Origin: a bacterium
GTDB lineage: Bacteria > Hinthialibacterota > Hinthialibacteria > Hinthialibacterales > Hinthialibacteraceae
Reading direction: 5' to 3'
DNA: 51,806 nt
NCBI GenBank assembly: GCA_016125385.1
Contig: WGLV01000028.1
Location: 1 to 51,806 of the forward strand
The notes under the pieces were generated by a model, which was not told the origin of the DNA, did not search any database, and worked only from the letters and a program-made list of their open reading frames with translations. The number at the start of each line of letters is the position of its first letter. Positions within the stretch are counted from its first letter, which is position 1. A program made the translations under genes and the position numbers. This document shows positions 43,391 through 51,789 of the stretch, one piece after another.

Positions 43391-44851
43391 TTATTCGCAG
43401 CAGGGATGAACCAGCACCGGGTTACGCGCGGCCGAAACCTCGTCGAGCCGCTTGACCGGTGTCGTGTAAGGCGCGTGCATCGCTTTTTCTGGGTCTCTGG
43501 CGGCTTCGTTGAGAATGTCGACCACCGTGGCCGCGAATTCCTCCAGCGTGCGCTTCGATTCGGTTTCGGTGGGCTCCATCATCAACGCTTCCTTGACGAT
43601 CAGCGGAAAATACACCGTCGGCGCGTGAAAACCGCGATCGATCAGGTTTTTGGCCAGGCCCATCGCGTTGAACTCGCCAAAACGGCTTTTATCTTTCATC
43701 GTCAGCACAAACTCGTGCATACCGGGCGCGTCGATCTCGGGCGGGATGTGATCCTTGAGCAGATGTTTGAGGTAGCGCGCGTTGAGCACGGCGTGTTCGC
43801 TGTTGCGGCGGATGCCCTCTTTGCCGTGCATGCGCATGTAGACATACGCGCGCAAGACGATGCCCACATTTCCGTAAAAGGTGGATAGCTGGCCGATCGA
43901 CTTCGGCGAATCGTAGTTCAGCGTATATTCTTCACCGCTTTTTTCGATGAGCGGAGTGGGAAGATACGGTATCAGGCGCTGTTTGACGCCCACCGGCCCC
44001 GCGCCGGGTCCGCCGCCGCCGTGCGGAGTCGAAAAGGTTTTGTGCAGGTTGATGTGAACCACGTCGAAGCCCATGTCGCCGGGCCGCGCCACGCCCGCGA
44101 TCGCGTTGAGGTTGGCGCCATCGTAATACAACAGCGCGCCCGCCTCGTGAACCACTCTGGCGATGTCGAGAATCTCTTTTTCAAACAGGCCCAGCGTATT
44201 GGGGTTGGTCAGCATCAACGCCGCGACCTTGTCGTTGAGCTTGCTCTTGAGGTCGTCGAGATCGACGCAGCCGCTGGAGTTCGATTTCACCTCGACCGTT
44301 TTATAACCCACCATCGCGGCGGTGGCGGGGTTGGTGCCGTGCGCCGAATCGGGAACCAGCACCACATCGCGGTCATCGCCCCGGTCTTCGTGATAGGCGC
44401 GCACCATCAAAATACCGCAGAACTCGCCATGCGCCCCCGCGCAGGGGTTGGTGGTCACCTTGTCCATACCGGAAATCTGCGCCAGAAATCCGCTGATGTC
44501 ATCCATCAATCGCAGCGTACCCTGCGCCATGTCGGCGCCCGCCTCGGGATGAAGCCGGGCGAAGCCGGGCAACCCGGCGAGCGAATCGCAGATCTTGGGG
44601 TTGTATTTCATCGTGCAGGAGCCCAGCGGATAGAAGCCGCTTTCGATGCTGAAATTGCGCCGCGACAGCTTGGTGAAATGGCGCACCGCCTCCGGCTCGG
44701 AAACCACCGGCAGCGCGGCGGGTTCTGGGGCGAGATGTTCAGACGGAATCAGCGAGGCGAGATCGGCGCCGCCGCGTTCGGGAATCCATTCGCGGCCGCC
44801 TTCGCCGTGGCTCAGTTCAAATAATGAAGGTTCAAATGCGTCTAAAGGCAT
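43391..44851 (-). CDS. gcvPB: Glycine decarboxylase subunit 2 (P-protein beta)
   Basis: A 486-residue PLP-binding subunit of the glycine cleavage system. The cofactor Lys is K271 in NLHKTFSTPHGGGGPGAGPVGV. Other marks are SGFYPLGSCTMKYNPK, NPCAGAHGEFCGIL and VVLVPDSAHGTNPATAAMVGYK. In this bacterium the P-protein is split into two chains, as in Firmicutes, Thermus and many candidate phyla. AAGGAACC lies before the ATG. It is last in the gcvT-H-PA-PB operon, 25 bp after gcvPA. Confidence 0.97.
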   Translation of the reverse strand: MPLDAFEPSLFELSHGEGGREWIPERGGADLASLIPSEHLAPEPAALPVVSEPEAVRHFTKLSRRNFSIESGFYPLGSCTMKYNPKICDSLAGLPGFARLHPEAGADMAQGTLRLMDDISGFLAQISGMDKVTTNPCAGAHGEFCGILMVRAYHEDRGDDRDVVLVPDSAHGTNPATAAMVGYKTVEVKSNSSGCVDLDDLKSKLNDKVAALMLTNPNTLGLFEKEILDIARVVHEAGALLYYDGANLNAIAGVARPGDMGFDVVHINLHKTFSTPHGGGGPGAGPVGVKQRLIPYLPTPLIEKSGEEYTLNYDSPKSIGQLSTFYGNVGIVLRAYVYMRMHGKEGIRRNSEHAVLNARYLKHLLKDHIPPEIDAPGMHEFVLTMKDKSRFGEFNAMGLAKNLIDRGFHAPTVYFPLIVKEALMMEPTETESKRTLEEFAATVVDILNEAARDPEKAMHAPYTTPVKRLDEVSAARNPVLVHPCCE

Positions 44852-44876
44852 ATTCGGTTCCTTGATCCGCCGGGGG

Positions 44877-46238
44877 TCAGACCACGGCGTGAGTCTTCAC
44901 GTGATCGATCGCGTTCTTCAGGGCTTCTTTGCAGCGCGCGACGTCGGCGTCGCTGGTGAGCTCGGTCGCGCAAACCAGAAGGCCCTCACCGTCGCAGGCT
45001 TCACCCGCCTTGAGGTGGATGCCGGGCAACACGCCGTCTTTTTTCGCCTCGGCGATCACCGCCGCGGCCGGCGCGGGCAGTTCGAGAGCGAACTCGTTGT
45101 AGAAGGGCTGGCCGAACATCGGTTTCACACCCTCGATCGAACACAACGCGTCGTACAGTTTATGCGCCTGGCGCACGCTTTGCGCCGCCGCGCCGCGCAG
45201 CCCGCGCGGGCCCATCATCGCGAGAAAGATGGTGGCCGACAGGGCGCACAGCGCCTGGTTGGTGCAGATGTTGGAGGTCGCCTTCGCGCGGCGGATGTGC
45301 TGTTCGCGGGTTTGCAGAGTCAATACGTAACCATCGCGGCCATCGGCGTCTTTCGCCTGACCGACGATACGGCCTGGCAGGTGACGGACGAGGTCTTCGC
45401 GGCAAGCCATGAAGCCTGAATAGGGACCGCCGAAGCTTAGCGGAATGCCCACCGATTGCAGATCGCCGCAAACGATTTGAGCGCCCCACGCCCCCGGCGT
45501 CTTCAACACGCCCAGCGAATGGGGGTAAGCGGCCGCGCCCAACAGCGCTTTTTTGCCCTCAAAGAGCGGCGCCAGCGAATCGACCGGCTCAAGCACGCCG
45601 AAATAATTGGGCTGTTGAATGAAAAACGCAGCCGTATCGTCATCCAGCGCGGCCTTGAGCGCTTCCAGATCGACCGCGCCGTCCCGTGCGGGGATCTCGA
45701 CGATCTCCACGCCCGGAGCCGACAGATAGGTGCGCATCACCCGCCGGTAATGCGGATTCACCGTCCTGGCCACCAGCACTTTCTCTTTGCGGGTGGCGCG
45801 GCAAGCCATCAGCGCGCTCTCGGCCAGCGCGGTGGCGCCGTCATAGACGCCCGCGTTGGCGGCGCTCATGCCGGTGAGGCGCGAGATCATGGTCTGAAAC
45901 TCAAAGATCGCCTGCAACGTACCCTGGCTGACCTCGGGCTGATAGGGCGTGTACGCGGTTGAGAAATCGCCGCGCGAAATCAGCGCGAACACCGCCTGGG
46001 GTATGAAATGCTGATACGCGCCGCCGCCCAGAAACGACAGGCATTGCGCGCCCCGGTTTTGCGCCGCGACGCTCTCCATCAGCGACTGGATCTCCATCTC
46101 GGTCAACGCGGGCGGAAACTCGATCGGCGGGTTTTTCAGCTTCGCCGGGATCATGCTGAAAAGGTCGTCGACGCTTTTCAGCCCCAGCGTGTTCAACATG
46201 TCTTGCGTATCGCCTGGCGTGTGGGGAAGAAATACCAT
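44877..46238 (-). CDS. gcvPA: Glycine decarboxylase subunit 1 (P-protein alpha)
   Basis: A 453-residue partner of gcvPB. It begins MVFLPHTPGDTQDMLNTLGLKSVDDLFSMIP and has FLGGGAYQHFIPQAV, YTPYQPEVSQGTLQAIFEFQTMISRLTGM and ATSNICTNQALCALSATIFL, all conserved in the alpha subunit. It lacks the PLP lysine, as expected. Together with gcvPB it decarboxylates glycine and moves aminomethyl to the lipoyl arm of GcvH. Confidence 0.97.
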   Translation of the reverse strand: MVFLPHTPGDTQDMLNTLGLKSVDDLFSMIPAKLKNPPIEFPPALTEMEIQSLMESVAAQNRGAQCLSFLGGGAYQHFIPQAVFALISRGDFSTAYTPYQPEVSQGTLQAIFEFQTMISRLTGMSAANAGVYDGATALAESALMACRATRKEKVLVARTVNPHYRRVMRTYLSAPGVEIVEIPARDGAVDLEALKAALDDDTAAFFIQQPNYFGVLEPVDSLAPLFEGKKALLGAAAYPHSLGVLKTPGAWGAQIVCGDLQSVGIPLSFGGPYSGFMACREDLVRHLPGRIVGQAKDADGRDGYVLTLQTREQHIRRAKATSNICTNQALCALSATIFLAMMGPRGLRGAAAQSVRQAHKLYDALCSIEGVKPMFGQPFYNEFALELPAPAAAVIAEAKKDGVLPGIHLKAGEACDGEGLLVCATELTSDADVARCKEALKNAIDHVKTHAVV

Positions 46239-46257
46239 ACCTGTTATCCCGTATCTG

Positions 46258-46641
46258 TTATTCGCTGTGCGCGCGGTAGGCGTCGGCGTCCATCAGAACG
46301 TCGAGCTGCGAGGGGTCGCTCATCTCAATCTTAATGATCCAGCCCTTGCCGTACGGATCGTCATTGACTTCAGCGGGGTTGTCGGCGAGGCCTTCGTTCG
46401 TCTCGGTCACCTTACCGCTCACCGGCGCGTACAGGTCAGCCGCCGCCTTGCATGACTCGATCACCACGCAATCGGAGCCTTTCTCGACGCTTTCGCCGAC
46501 GCCGATGGGGTAATCGACGTGAACGATGTCGGTCAGCTCTTCCTGAGCGTGGTCGGTGATGCCGATCACCGCCACAGAACCCTCGACGCGAACCCATTCA
46601 TGGGTCTCGGTGTATTTCAATCCATCCTGAATTTTGGACAT
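46258..46641 (-). CDS. gcvH: Glycine cleavage system H protein
   Basis: A 127-residue lipoyl carrier. The lipoylated Lys is K65 in VVIESCKAAADLYAPVSG; the start (YTETHEWVRVEG) is typical. It shuttles the aminomethyl group between P, T and L proteins. The Shine-Dalgarno AAGGAAG lies 6 nt before the ATG. A small gap of 74 bp after gcvT holds TTATTATAA, possibly an internal promoter. Confidence 0.97.
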   Translation of the reverse strand: MSKIQDGLKYTETHEWVRVEGSVAVIGITDHAQEELTDIVHVDYPIGVGESVEKGSDCVVIESCKAAADLYAPVSGKVTETNEGLADNPAEVNDDPYGKGWIIKIEMSDPSQLDVLMDADAYRAHSE

Positions 46642-46715
46642 TCGATCTTCCTTTATAATAAAGTGAAATTATTCAATTGCGGACGAATTACAGGCCTGAT
46701 ATCTGATGATACCAA

Positions 46716-47786
46716 TCAGACTTTAACGCGTTTTTCGACGAATGGCGGCTTGGTTTTTTCAGCCGGAATCTTCTTGCCACGGATATCCACCGACAAGTTT
46801 TCAGGCTTTACGTGATCGGCCGCCACCAGCGCCAGGCCAATCCCTTTTTTCAAGACGGTCGAGTATCCGCCGCTGGTTACTTCGCCGATGGGGGAGTCTC
46901 CATCATAAAGTTGATATCCTTGACGCGGCACGCCAGCCGCAGTCAGCACGAAGCCGATTCTTTTTCGCGGGACGCCGTTCTCTAACTGCGCTTCTAGCGC
47001 CTCTTTTCCGATAAAGTCAGATTTATCAAGATGAACCACGCGCTTCAGGACCGCTTCAAGCGGAGTGATTTCTTCGCTGAGTTCGTGACCGTAGAGCGGA
47101 AATCCCATTTCAAGCCGCAGCGAGTCACGCGCGCCCAGCCCGGCGGGCGACGCGCCCGCCGCCCGAACCGCCTTCCACAATGCTTCCATCTGGTCATTGG
47201 GGGCGATGATCTCAAATCCATCCTCGCCGGTATATCCGGTGCGCGAGACGTACACGCCGCCATCCAGCATAAGAATGTTGTAATAACCGAGAGCGCTCAG
47301 GCTGATATCCAGCACCTGGCTGGTGATCGCTTCCGCTTTGGGGCCTTGCACGGCGATCATGCCGGTGTCAAGCGTCTTGTCTTGAAAGAGAACCGCATCC
47401 GGGAGATGCCGGTTGAACCATGACGCGAGTTTCTCGCGATTGGAGGCGTTGACCACCAGCAGAAACTGATCGTCGGCGAGCCGGTTGACCAGAATATCGT
47501 CAAGCGCGCAGCCTTGCTCGTTACAGACGAGGGTATAGCGCGTCTGACCGTGGTTCATATCGTCGATACGCGAGACAACCAGCCGGGAGACGCCTTCAGC
47601 GGCGGCGGGACCGTCAAGAAAAAAGCGGCCCATGTGGCCGACGTCAAACACGCCCGCTTCTTCACGGACGGCCTGATGTTCACGGGTGATCGATTCGTAT
47701 TGCAGGGGCATTCGCCAACCGGCGAAGTCGACGATTTTTCCGCCCTCCGCTTCATGTTGGCTCAACAAAGCCGTTTGATGAGTCAT
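46716..47786 (-). CDS. gcvT: Glycine cleavage system T protein (aminomethyltransferase)
   Basis: A 356-residue protein from ATG 47786; a longer frame to 48023 adds 79 residues unlike the family and is rejected. The N-terminus THQTALLSQHEAEGGKIVDFAGWRMPLQY and GVFDVGHMGRFFLDG are conserved. C-terminal marks are GYTGEDGFEIIAP, LGARDSLRLEMGFPLYGHEL and VTSGGYSTVLKKGIGLALV. It transfers the methylene group to tetrahydrofolate. It heads the operon. I found no glycine riboswitch in its leader. Confidence 0.95.
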   Translation of the reverse strand: MTHQTALLSQHEAEGGKIVDFAGWRMPLQYESITREHQAVREEAGVFDVGHMGRFFLDGPAAAEGVSRLVVSRIDDMNHGQTRYTLVCNEQGCALDDILVNRLADDQFLLVVNASNREKLASWFNRHLPDAVLFQDKTLDTGMIAVQGPKAEAITSQVLDISLSALGYYNILMLDGGVYVSRTGYTGEDGFEIIAPNDQMEALWKAVRAAGASPAGLGARDSLRLEMGFPLYGHELSEEITPLEAVLKRVVHLDKSDFIGKEALEAQLENGVPRKRIGFVLTAAGVPRQGYQLYDGDSPIGEVTSGGYSTVLKKGIGLALVAADHVKPENLSVDIRGKKIPAEKTKPPFVEKRVKV

Positions 47787-48085
47787 AAAGCCAATATCTC
47801 TCGTTTGATTGGGGTTTTGTGAAATGGTGCGATGTTTTTCCGCGTTGTGACTATGACAGTGTAACACCAAACCGGAAATTTCTCCATAGACGCCCCGGCG
47901 GCTCAATGCGCCATTTTTTCCCGTGCGTCGTTTTTCGGCGCATACAGGAAAGGAGCATTGCTGTAAACATTTTCGTATCTGTTTCGGATTATAGGGTTTA
48001 TCAAAATGAGAGATGCCTGACATTAAGGCATATTGATTGCTATACTATTGAATGATGGGCATGAGCGAGAAAGGGGGCGATCCCC
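47787..48085. other. Divergent region between gcvT and the YcgR-like gene
   Basis: About 300 bp. Minus-strand TATAAT at 47988-47993 is a likely -10 for the gcv operon, without a good -35. The ~200-nt gcvT leader contains several GC hairpins but not the tandem glycine-riboswitch cores. The plus-strand promoter of the YcgR-like gene is listed separately. Confidence 0.5.
48017..48046 (+). promoter_or_regulatory. Promoter of the YcgR-like gene
   Basis: CTGACA (48017-48022), 18-bp spacer, TATACT (48041-48046): five of six bases match in each hexamer. Transcription would start near 48053, about 33 nt before the start codon. Confidence 0.65.
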
Positions 48086-48853
48086 ATGAGAGTCGGAAAC
48101 CAGACGATCGACTTCTTCGCACCGGTACAGGACTGGGGCGTTTACGCGCCCTTGCTGATCGGTCTTGCCCTGATTCTGCTGGCGGTGACGATGTTCAGCG
48201 GCCTGATCTACTGGCTGCGTTATCAGAAACGGCATCAGGAAGAAATCCGGATGTTTTTCGAGCTGGCTGAGCGCTATAACCTCACCCAGCGCGAAGCCAA
48301 TTTTCTGCGCCGCCTCTCCAGAACGCTGCACATGAAGCCTCGCTACCGCATCCTTACCGAGCAGGACCGCTTTGAGCGCGCCGTCAGGCGTCTGAAAAGC
48401 TGGCGGTCGCATGACAAACAGCATTTTCTGGAAAGCATCCGCCAGAAGTTATTCGGCATGACGTTGCACGGCATGGGCGAGATCCGCTCTACTCATGACC
48501 TGATCCCGGGCTCGCGCCTGCTGATTCAGCACTCCACCGAACCTCAGAATTTCGCATGGGGCCATCTGGTTGATAAAGATGATGAGGGCCTGCTGGTGGT
48601 CGCTGGCAAAAACGAGCATGTATCGTTGCCATTGAGGCCCGACACGCCCGTCACCTTTACCGTATATGTGCCCCGTCATGACCCGGTGCGTTTCGCCAGC
48701 CGCATCCTCAAGCCGATCCCCGGCCCCAGCCGCATGATCGTGCTCGAACACGCGCCCGTGTTACAGAATCGCTTCATGGCGCCCGAAAACAACCCGCTGT
48801 TGCAACAACGACACAGTCCGCTTTCGCCGCCGCGTGAACGCCTCGCGCACTGA
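48086..48853 (+). CDS. Membrane-anchored YcgR-like protein without a visible PilZ domain
   Basis: A 255-residue protein. One transmembrane helix spans about 20-45 (LLIGLALILLAVTMFSGLIYWL). A helical region (ELAERYNLTQREANFLRRLSRTLHMKPRYRILTEQDRFERAVRRL) follows, resembling helix-rich N-terminal parts of spirochaete PilZ proteins. A beta-barrel part (about 145-235: IPGSRLLIQHS, WGHLVDKDDEGLLVVA, RFASRILKPI, RMIVLEHAPVLQNR) fits the YcgR N-domain. In c-di-GMP receptors a PilZ domain with RxxxR then follows; here the protein ends about 20 residues later, so no c-di-GMP site is seen. Its role is unknown. Confidence 0.6.
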   Translation: MRVGNQTIDFFAPVQDWGVYAPLLIGLALILLAVTMFSGLIYWLRYQKRHQEEIRMFFELAERYNLTQREANFLRRLSRTLHMKPRYRILTEQDRFERAVRRLKSWRSHDKQHFLESIRQKLFGMTLHGMGEIRSTHDLIPGSRLLIQHSTEPQNFAWGHLVDKDDEGLLVVAGKNEHVSLPLRPDTPVTFTVYVPRHDPVRFASRILKPIPGPSRMIVLEHAPVLQNRFMAPENNPLLQQRHSPLSPPRERLAH

Positions 48854-48894
48854 CGCCGGGACTGGACGCCAACCGGATTTCATGAGAAAAATTG

Positions 48895-48922
48895 AAGCGC
48901 AACGCCGAAACGCGTTGCGCTT
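48895..48922 (+). terminator. Rho-independent terminator after the YcgR-like gene
   Basis: Perfect 11-base arms AAGCGCAACGC and GCGTTGCGCTT around a 6-nt loop, followed by TTCTTAGTTTTG. Confidence 0.85.
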
Positions 48923-48984
48923 TTCTTAGTTTTGCTTAATAATGGATTTCCGGAACGAAAAACTACGTAAAAAGGGGAGAATGA

Positions 48985-50214
48985 ATGACCGGGTCAAATA
49001 AAACCTCCACCATTCAGCGGCGCGGATTCCTTTCCGCCGGAGCGGCGGCCAGCGCCGGTCTGTTGCTTGTCAGTTCAAAAACGGCGTTCGGCGCGGAAGC
49101 CAACTCGGCTCTGCGCATGGGCGTGATCGGATGCGGCGGACGCGGCAACTACGTGTCGGGCGAGTTTATCCGGAACACCAATACCCAGATCGTCGCCCTC
49201 GCCGATCTGTTCGACGACCGGCTGAAATCGACGCAAGAGGGGCTTGGCAAGCGTCTGGCCGAACAGGGGCGTTCTCCCATCGAAGATTCACGGCTTTATA
49301 AAGGTCATGAAGCGTACAAAGACCTGCTGGCCAGCGAGCTCGATATGTGCCTGGTCACCAGCCCGCCCTACTTTCACCCCATCCACCTGAACGCGGTAGT
49401 CGACGCCGGCAAGCACGTCTATTGTGAAAAACCGGTGGCGGTCGACGTGGCCGGCGCCAAGCGCGTCATCGAGGCGGGGAACAAGGCCAAGGGCAAAAGC
49501 AGCCTGATGGTCGGCCTTCAGATTCGCAAAAGCCCCGAGTTTCAGGAAGTGACCTCGCGCGTCCACCAGGGCGACATCGGCGAAATCGTTTCAGGTTCCG
49601 CGTGGTATCACGCCGGGAGACTGGGCGCCCGCAACGTCGAAGGCGAGAGCGAACAGGACAGCCGCCTGCGCAACTGGGTGTTCGACCAGGTGCTCTCCGG
49701 CGACATCATCGTTGAACAGAACATCCACGTGATCGACGTGGTCAACTGGTATCTGCAATCTCACCCGGTCAAAGCGTTTGGTACCGGCGGACGCAAAGCG
49801 CGCGTCGACGTGGGCGACTGCTGGGATCACTTCCTCGTCACGTACTGGTATCCCAACGACGTGCGTATCGACTTCAGCTCGTCGCAATTTCTGGTGGGCT
49901 GGGGCGACTGCCGCGAGCGGATCTTCGGCAGCAAGGGCGTCGCCGAGTCTCCCTATAGCGGCGTGGCGCGCGTTACCGGCGAAAAAGCCTGGCAATCTGA
50001 AGACAAAGACCTGCTCGACGGCGCGGTAGCCGCCAAAGTCAGGGCGCTGGAGGAGAGCATCCGCGGCGGCGACTTTGTCAACGAAGCGCAGATGGGCGCG
50101 CAGAGCACCCTCACCAGCATTCTGGGCCGCATCGCCGCTTACGGTGAAAAGGTGGTTACCTGGGACGAGATGATGCAGTCGAACCTCGAACTCGACCCCA
50201 AACTCAGTTGGTAG
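48985..50214 (+). CDS. Tat-exported Gfo/Idh/MocA-family oxidoreductase
   Basis: A 409-residue NAD(P)-dependent enzyme. The twin-arginine signal QRRGFLSAGAAASAGLLLV is cleaved near the GAEA site around residue 38. The Rossmann nucleotide site is RMGVIGCGGRGNY. EKPVAVDVAGAK holds the catalytic Lys (EKP), and later EQNIHVIDVVNWYL gives the expected His. Such exported members are very numerous in Planctomycetes, Lentisphaerae and Hydrogenedentes, acting on sugars or glycosides. The substrate is unknown. The stop codon TAG is also the first triplet of a tandem repeat. Confidence 0.93.
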   Translation: MTGSNKTSTIQRRGFLSAGAAASAGLLLVSSKTAFGAEANSALRMGVIGCGGRGNYVSGEFIRNTNTQIVALADLFDDRLKSTQEGLGKRLAEQGRSPIEDSRLYKGHEAYKDLLASELDMCLVTSPPYFHPIHLNAVVDAGKHVYCEKPVAVDVAGAKRVIEAGNKAKGKSSLMVGLQIRKSPEFQEVTSRVHQGDIGEIVSGSAWYHAGRLGARNVEGESEQDSRLRNWVFDQVLSGDIIVEQNIHVIDVVNWYLQSHPVKAFGTGGRKARVDVGDCWDHFLVTYWYPNDVRIDFSSSQFLVGWGDCRERIFGSKGVAESPYSGVARVTGEKAWQSEDKDLLDGAVAAKVRALEESIRGGDFVNEAQMGAQSTLTSILGRIAAYGEKVVTWDEMMQSNLELDPKLSW

Positions 50215-50390
50215 CGGCCAGCGGCCGGGGCGAGTATTTGGAGTTGTACGCATTAAGCGCGCCCGCTGGTAGCGGCCAGCGGCCGGGGCGAGTATTTGGA
50301 TTGTACGAATCAAGCGCTCCCGTTGGTCGCAGCCAGCGGCCGGGGCGAGTATTTGGGGTTGTATGAATCAAGCGCTCCCGTTGGTCGCTG
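50210..50390 (+). repeat. Three tandem copies of a 57-58-bp imperfect palindrome
   Basis: Units begin at 50210, 50268 and 50325 with GGTAGCGGCCAGCGG (third: GGTCGCAGCCAGCGG). They continue CCGGGGCGAGTATTTGG, a TTGTACGAATCAA-like spacer and AGCGCTCCCGTTGG. The start (AGCGGCCAGCGG) and end (CCGTTGGTCGCT) are inverted repeats with G-T pairs, so each unit folds into a hairpin and neighbours share an arm. The first unit supplies the stop codon of the upstream oxidoreductase gene. Confidence 0.93.
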
Positions 50391-50483
50391 AGGTTATTGG
50401 ATGAGGGAATGCGCCAGAAATTTTGGCGAATAAGAAACGCGGGAGTCTCTTGGGCGCATCAAAAAAAACAAATCGATCAATTA

Positions 50484-50510
50484 CAGGGGCGGGTTTCAAA
50501 TCCGCCCCTG
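50484..50510. repeat. Dispersed palindrome, copy C
   Basis: A 27-bp near-perfect palindrome with arms CAGGGGCGGGTTT and AAATCCGCCCCTG (one mismatch) around a C. It lies 40 bp beyond the 3' end of the GT2 gene on the other strand. Confidence 0.85.
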
Positions 50511-50549
50511 CGTGTTTCGGGGCGGATCAACGGAATCGATCACAGAGAA

Positions 50550-51503
50550 TCAGGAGTGTTCCGTTTTCGCGACCGGTTTCCACGTGTTGATCAATACGCG
50601 CCACGACGACGCGCGCGAAAAATCCGACCAGCCTCCCCAAAACAGACGCCAGACCATCTTCATCGTGAGGTATCCCCGCAGCCGCCACAACGCCAGCGCA
50701 CCAAAATGCTTGCGGGTGAAATAACACTGGCTGAGACGATATTCAATCTCGGTCGCATCGCGTTCGGTCTTCATACTGGCGCCGTGCACGTGTCGAACCC
50801 TGACCTCAGGCGTGTGATAGATACGCCCGCCGTGTTCGAGAATCCTCAGGCACCAGTCAATGTCTTCAAAATAGAGAAAAAAGTTTTCATCCCACCTCCC
50901 CGCGTCTTCCACCGTCAACCGGGGGAACAACATGCACGAACCCGAAACCCAATCAACCAGCCGGGTGCGCGCGGCGATGCGCGCGGCTTCATTGCGCGCC
51001 CACGTCTCGCGCAGCGCGAGGCCGCGCTCCAGACGGCGGCGGCGCCATTCAGCGGCGGGGATGGGGCGCTCGCCCCAAGTGAGTTGAGGCCAACCGTCGT
51101 CTTCGAGATGAAGCGGCGCCAGCAGCGCGGGAAAATCGAGCCGCTCCCACACCCGGCAGAGCGAAAAAAGCGCGTCAGGAGTCAGATCAACATCACTGTT
51201 CATCAACAAAATGAGGCGTTCACGAGTGGCGGAAAGCCCTTCGTTAACGGCGGTCGAGTATCCACCGTTTTCAGCGCGGGCGATCAGTTTTACTTCAGGG
51301 AACCGCGTTTCCACCATGCCCGCCGAGCCGTCGGTGGATGCGTTGTCGACCACAGTGATACTGACGCGGCGAGGCCGCGACTTGATCGATTCAGCGCCGT
51401 TCAATAACGAGCCGAGCAGGCGTTGAAGATGCGGCGAAGCGTTGTAGTTGATGATGATGACGTCGATCACGATGGATGACCCACACTCTCGCGAGCGGTG
51501 CAT
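50550..51503 (-). CDS. Glycosyltransferase, GT2 family (rhamnosyltransferase-like)
   Basis: A 317-residue GT-A enzyme. VIIINYNASPHLQRLLGSLL is the usual N-terminal strand, VVDNASTDGSAGMVE the nucleotide site, LILLMNSDVDL the DxD motif, and DENFFLYFEDIDWCLRI the acceptor/catalytic stretch with the ED(x)D base. VRVRHVHGAS follows, as in WbbL-type rhamnosyltransferases. The first ~12 residues look spurious; a GTG near residue 12 may be the real start. It probably adds a deoxysugar to a surface glycan. Confidence 0.9.
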   Translation of the reverse strand: MHRSRECGSSIVIDVIIINYNASPHLQRLLGSLLNGAESIKSRPRRVSITVVDNASTDGSAGMVETRFPEVKLIARAENGGYSTAVNEGLSATRERLILLMNSDVDLTPDALFSLCRVWERLDFPALLAPLHLEDDGWPQLTWGERPIPAAEWRRRRLERGLALRETWARNEAARIAARTRLVDWVSGSCMLFPRLTVEDAGRWDENFFLYFEDIDWCLRILEHGGRIYHTPEVRVRHVHGASMKTERDATEIEYRLSQCYFTRKHFGALALWRLRGYLTMKMVWRLFWGGWSDFSRASSWRVLINTWKPVAKTEHS

Positions 51504-51574
51504 ATACGTTTTTCGATGGAACGCCTCAGTGTACTTGCGGCGGGGGGTTTACCCTATGCTTTCGAGACATGAAA

Positions 51575-51603
51575 AACGCCCCGCCGGATATCAGCGGGGC
51601 GTT
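51575..51603 (-). terminator. Hairpin terminator reading leftward
   Basis: Perfect 10-base arms AACGCCCCGC and GCGGGGCGTT around 9 nt; on the minus strand TTTTTC follows. It would end a minus-strand transcript coming from beyond the right edge. Confidence 0.75.
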
Positions 51604-51616
51604 CGATTGGATGAGA

Positions 51617-51694
51617 TCAATTCGCCGCCGGGGCTGCGGGCGGGGTTGAGCGCATCGCGCGGCCATTGCGATTTATCGGACAACCCCCTCCGTG
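51617..51694 (-). repeat. MITE-like inverted repeat, copy 2 (diverged)
   Basis: Minus strand: GGAGGGGGTTGTCCG, AAATCGCAATGGCCGCGC, GCGCTCAACCC and a final GGCGAATTGA, in the same order and spacing as copy 1 at 23127-23215. The perfect palindrome at the left end of copy 1 is not seen here. Confidence 0.7.
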
Positions 51695-51730
51695 AATGAC
51701 CGGGAGCATGATGGACTGATCGCACCATAG

Positions 51731-51753
51731 GGGGCAGGTTTCAAACCTGCCCC
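51731..51753. repeat. Dispersed palindrome, copy D
   Basis: A perfect 23-bp palindrome, GGGGCAGGTTT-C-AAACCTGCCCC. Its GGGGGCAGGT half resembles the IS3-type end at the left edge of the window. Confidence 0.85.
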
Positions 51754-51775
51754 TACATCCCGCTCGCTTCAGGGA

Positions 51776-51789
51776 CCAACGGGAGCGCT
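51776..51789 (-). repeat. Stop-codon repeat arm at the window edge
   Basis: The minus strand reads AGCGCTCCCGTTGG, identical to the arms at 23213 and in the tandem array at 50210-50390. The rest of the unit would lie towards lower coordinates but is not recognisable. Confidence 0.6.

Noticed and set aside
47787-48060. Possible glycine riboswitch upstream of gcvT
   Set aside because: The conserved cores of the tandem glycine aptamers are absent from the leader; only ordinary GC hairpins are seen.
50210-50390. CRISPR array
   Set aside because: Units of 57-58 bp are repeated over their whole length, so there are no unique spacers; no cas genes are present.
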